Assembly: GCA_014302835.1 (NCBI GenBank)
Contig: CP060294.1
Coordinates: 2,443,067-2,507,066, forward strand
Origin: Pedobacter sp. PAMC26386
Lineage (GTDB): Bacteria; Bacteroidota; Bacteroidia; Sphingobacteriales; Sphingobacteriaceae
Direction: 5' to 3'
Length of the DNA stretch: 64,000 nt
The notes beneath the pieces are model-generated. The model saw only the letters and a list, made by a program, of their open reading frames with translations. It was not told where the DNA came from and searched no databases. Both the position numbers and the translations under genes were made by a program. Below, piece by piece: positions 63,438-64,000 of this stretch. Numbering within the stretch: the first letter of the stretch is position 1; each line of letters starts with the position of its first letter.

Positions 63438-63940
63438 TTCTTATATATTTGGTTAATGCACAAATTAGCTATAGGGCTAGAATATACAAATGTATGAACA
63501 TGAAATCATATCTAGATCCGTAAGCTGTATGAATATCCCATGCCTATTCGCCAAACAAAAAATCAGCTAAAACACTATAAAACAGCAACAAAAATAAAAA
63601 AAACATAATATACGTGTCGGATTTCATACAAATCCAGTCCAATAAATTCGTATAGTCAGTTTTAAACCTGGACAAAACTAATATTTTTACCGAATATGTA
63701 CGTACATATTAATGAATAAATAAAAACCATCATTATTCAACTCCAGCAACGGAAGCCAATTGCACGAAAAAAAAATGATTTGTTCAATGAGAATTGATAT
63801 TTCAGACAGGGAAATTATTAGGGGGCTTCCCGAATCAGGACAGCTCTTGAGAGATGAAATTTTGCAGCAGATCAAAACTATCGGTTCCAATAGCAAAATC
63901 ACAAAATAACGAGGCCAGAAGACCTCGTTATTACACGAAA
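63438..63940. other. Intergenic stretch, AT-rich, with one small open frame
   Basis: About 500 bp. The promoter for the GH92 operon should lie at 63440-63650. The plus strand has a 44-codon frame at 63775-63909 (MICSMRIDISDREIIRG) with no known family; it overlaps the terminator at 63902-63931, so I do not call it a gene. Confidence 0.5.
63902..63931 (-). terminator. Terminator of the NTF2-like gene
   Basis: A 9-bp stem (ataacgagg at 63906-63914, cctcgttat at 63923-63931) is followed on the minus strand by a short T-run. It lies 10 bp after the stop of the partial gene at the window end. Confidence 0.78.
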
Positions 63941-64000
63941 TTATTTAGCACTCGGATTACTGTTAAAAATATCTCTATACATTTTCCAACCCTCCTTTGT
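63941..64000 (-). CDS. 3' end of a probable NTF2-like (DUF4440/SnoaL) protein
   Basis: The last 19 codons before the stop at 63941 read KEGWKMYRDIFNSNPSAK, which is typical for the C-terminal strand of NTF2-like proteins (W-K-x-Y-R-D-I-[WF]-N-S). The start lies outside the window. A terminator follows. The family call rests on a short tail. Confidence 0.5.
   Translation of the reverse strand, partial: TKEGWKMYRDIFNSNPSAK

Noticed and set aside
63687..63902. Minus-strand frame of 71 codons before the NTF2-like gene
   Set aside because: Composition is Ile/Leu/Ser-rich as expected from AT-rich DNA, and there is no domain or neighbour support.
1..64000. CRISPR arrays, complete insertion sequences, rRNA genes, prophage genes, known riboswitches
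   Set aside because: No regularly spaced repeats, transposase motifs, rRNA blocks, phage structural genes outside the T6SS set, or conserved riboswitch cores were found by eye.

Overview
The window is chromosomal DNA of a low-GC member of the Bacteroidota, most likely Sphingobacteriaceae and close to Pedobacter. This rests on gene content: a SusC/SusD import system under an ECF sigma/FecR anti-sigma pair, Crp/Fnr-like regulators with a DoxX protein, DUF4136, DUF4180 and DUF4302 proteins, a histone-H1-like micro-protein, Hcp/VgrG proteins of the Bacteroidota (subtype iii) type VI secretion system, and GH92 glycosidases. There is no rRNA operon, CRISPR array, complete insertion sequence or clear prophage.

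Layout. 1-2.3 kb: a rhodanese start, a Crp/Fnr regulator, a small XRE regulator and a DoxX membrane protein; a 33-bp direct repeat and a truncated copy of the Crp gene start mark a past rearrangement. 2.3-11.5 kb: two tandem RemB/Wzi-like outer-membrane barrels, an export operon (TolC, HlyD-type lipoprotein, two ABC-2 permeases, no ATPase), a thioesterase and a second Crp-like regulator. 11.6-22.7 kb: a secreted protein of unknown role, then a complete nutrient-uptake locus read leftwards: ECF sigma, FecR, SusC, SusD, zinc metallohydrolase lipoprotein, DUF4302 lipoprotein. 23.1-37.2 kb: mixed housekeeping and accessory genes (EF-P, lipoproteins, a PL14-like lipoprotein, a beta-lactamase-fold lipoprotein without the usual catalytic residues, a hybrid histidine kinase, a MarR/phosphotransferase pair, a beta-helix/PDZ protein, EcsC, SDR and YciI proteins, a histone-like protein), ending in an unusual CAU tRNA.

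37.4-43.8 kb is the most interesting region: a T6SS effector island (two Hcp, VgrG, a protein of unknown function, a PAAR-like effector with a C-terminal toxin, and immunity candidates). Between and behind the immunity genes lie three gene scars: the last codons of a second copy of the pre-effector gene, an effector start joined out of frame to an unrelated toxin tail, and the last 18 codons of a second toxin like the intact one. They show that effector-immunity units were duplicated and eroded here, leaving orphan immunity genes.

44.1-51.9 kb: a TIGR04325-type methyltransferase, a glycosyltransferase, a TonB-dependent siderophore-type receptor, a sialate O-acetylesterase, an FMN reductase, an unknown small protein and a 26-bp perfect inverted repeat. 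52.0-57.7 kb: a fumarylacetoacetase-fold enzyme facing a tight four-gene operon (BioB-like radical SAM enzyme, flavoprotein monooxygenase, amidase, PLP aminotransferase) that looks like an uncharacterised small-molecule pathway. 57.9-63.4 kb: two GH92 glycosidases, one fused to an N-terminal lyase-type carbohydrate-binding region. The window ends in the tail of an NTF2-like protein gene.

All family names come from reading motifs by eye; no database search was run.
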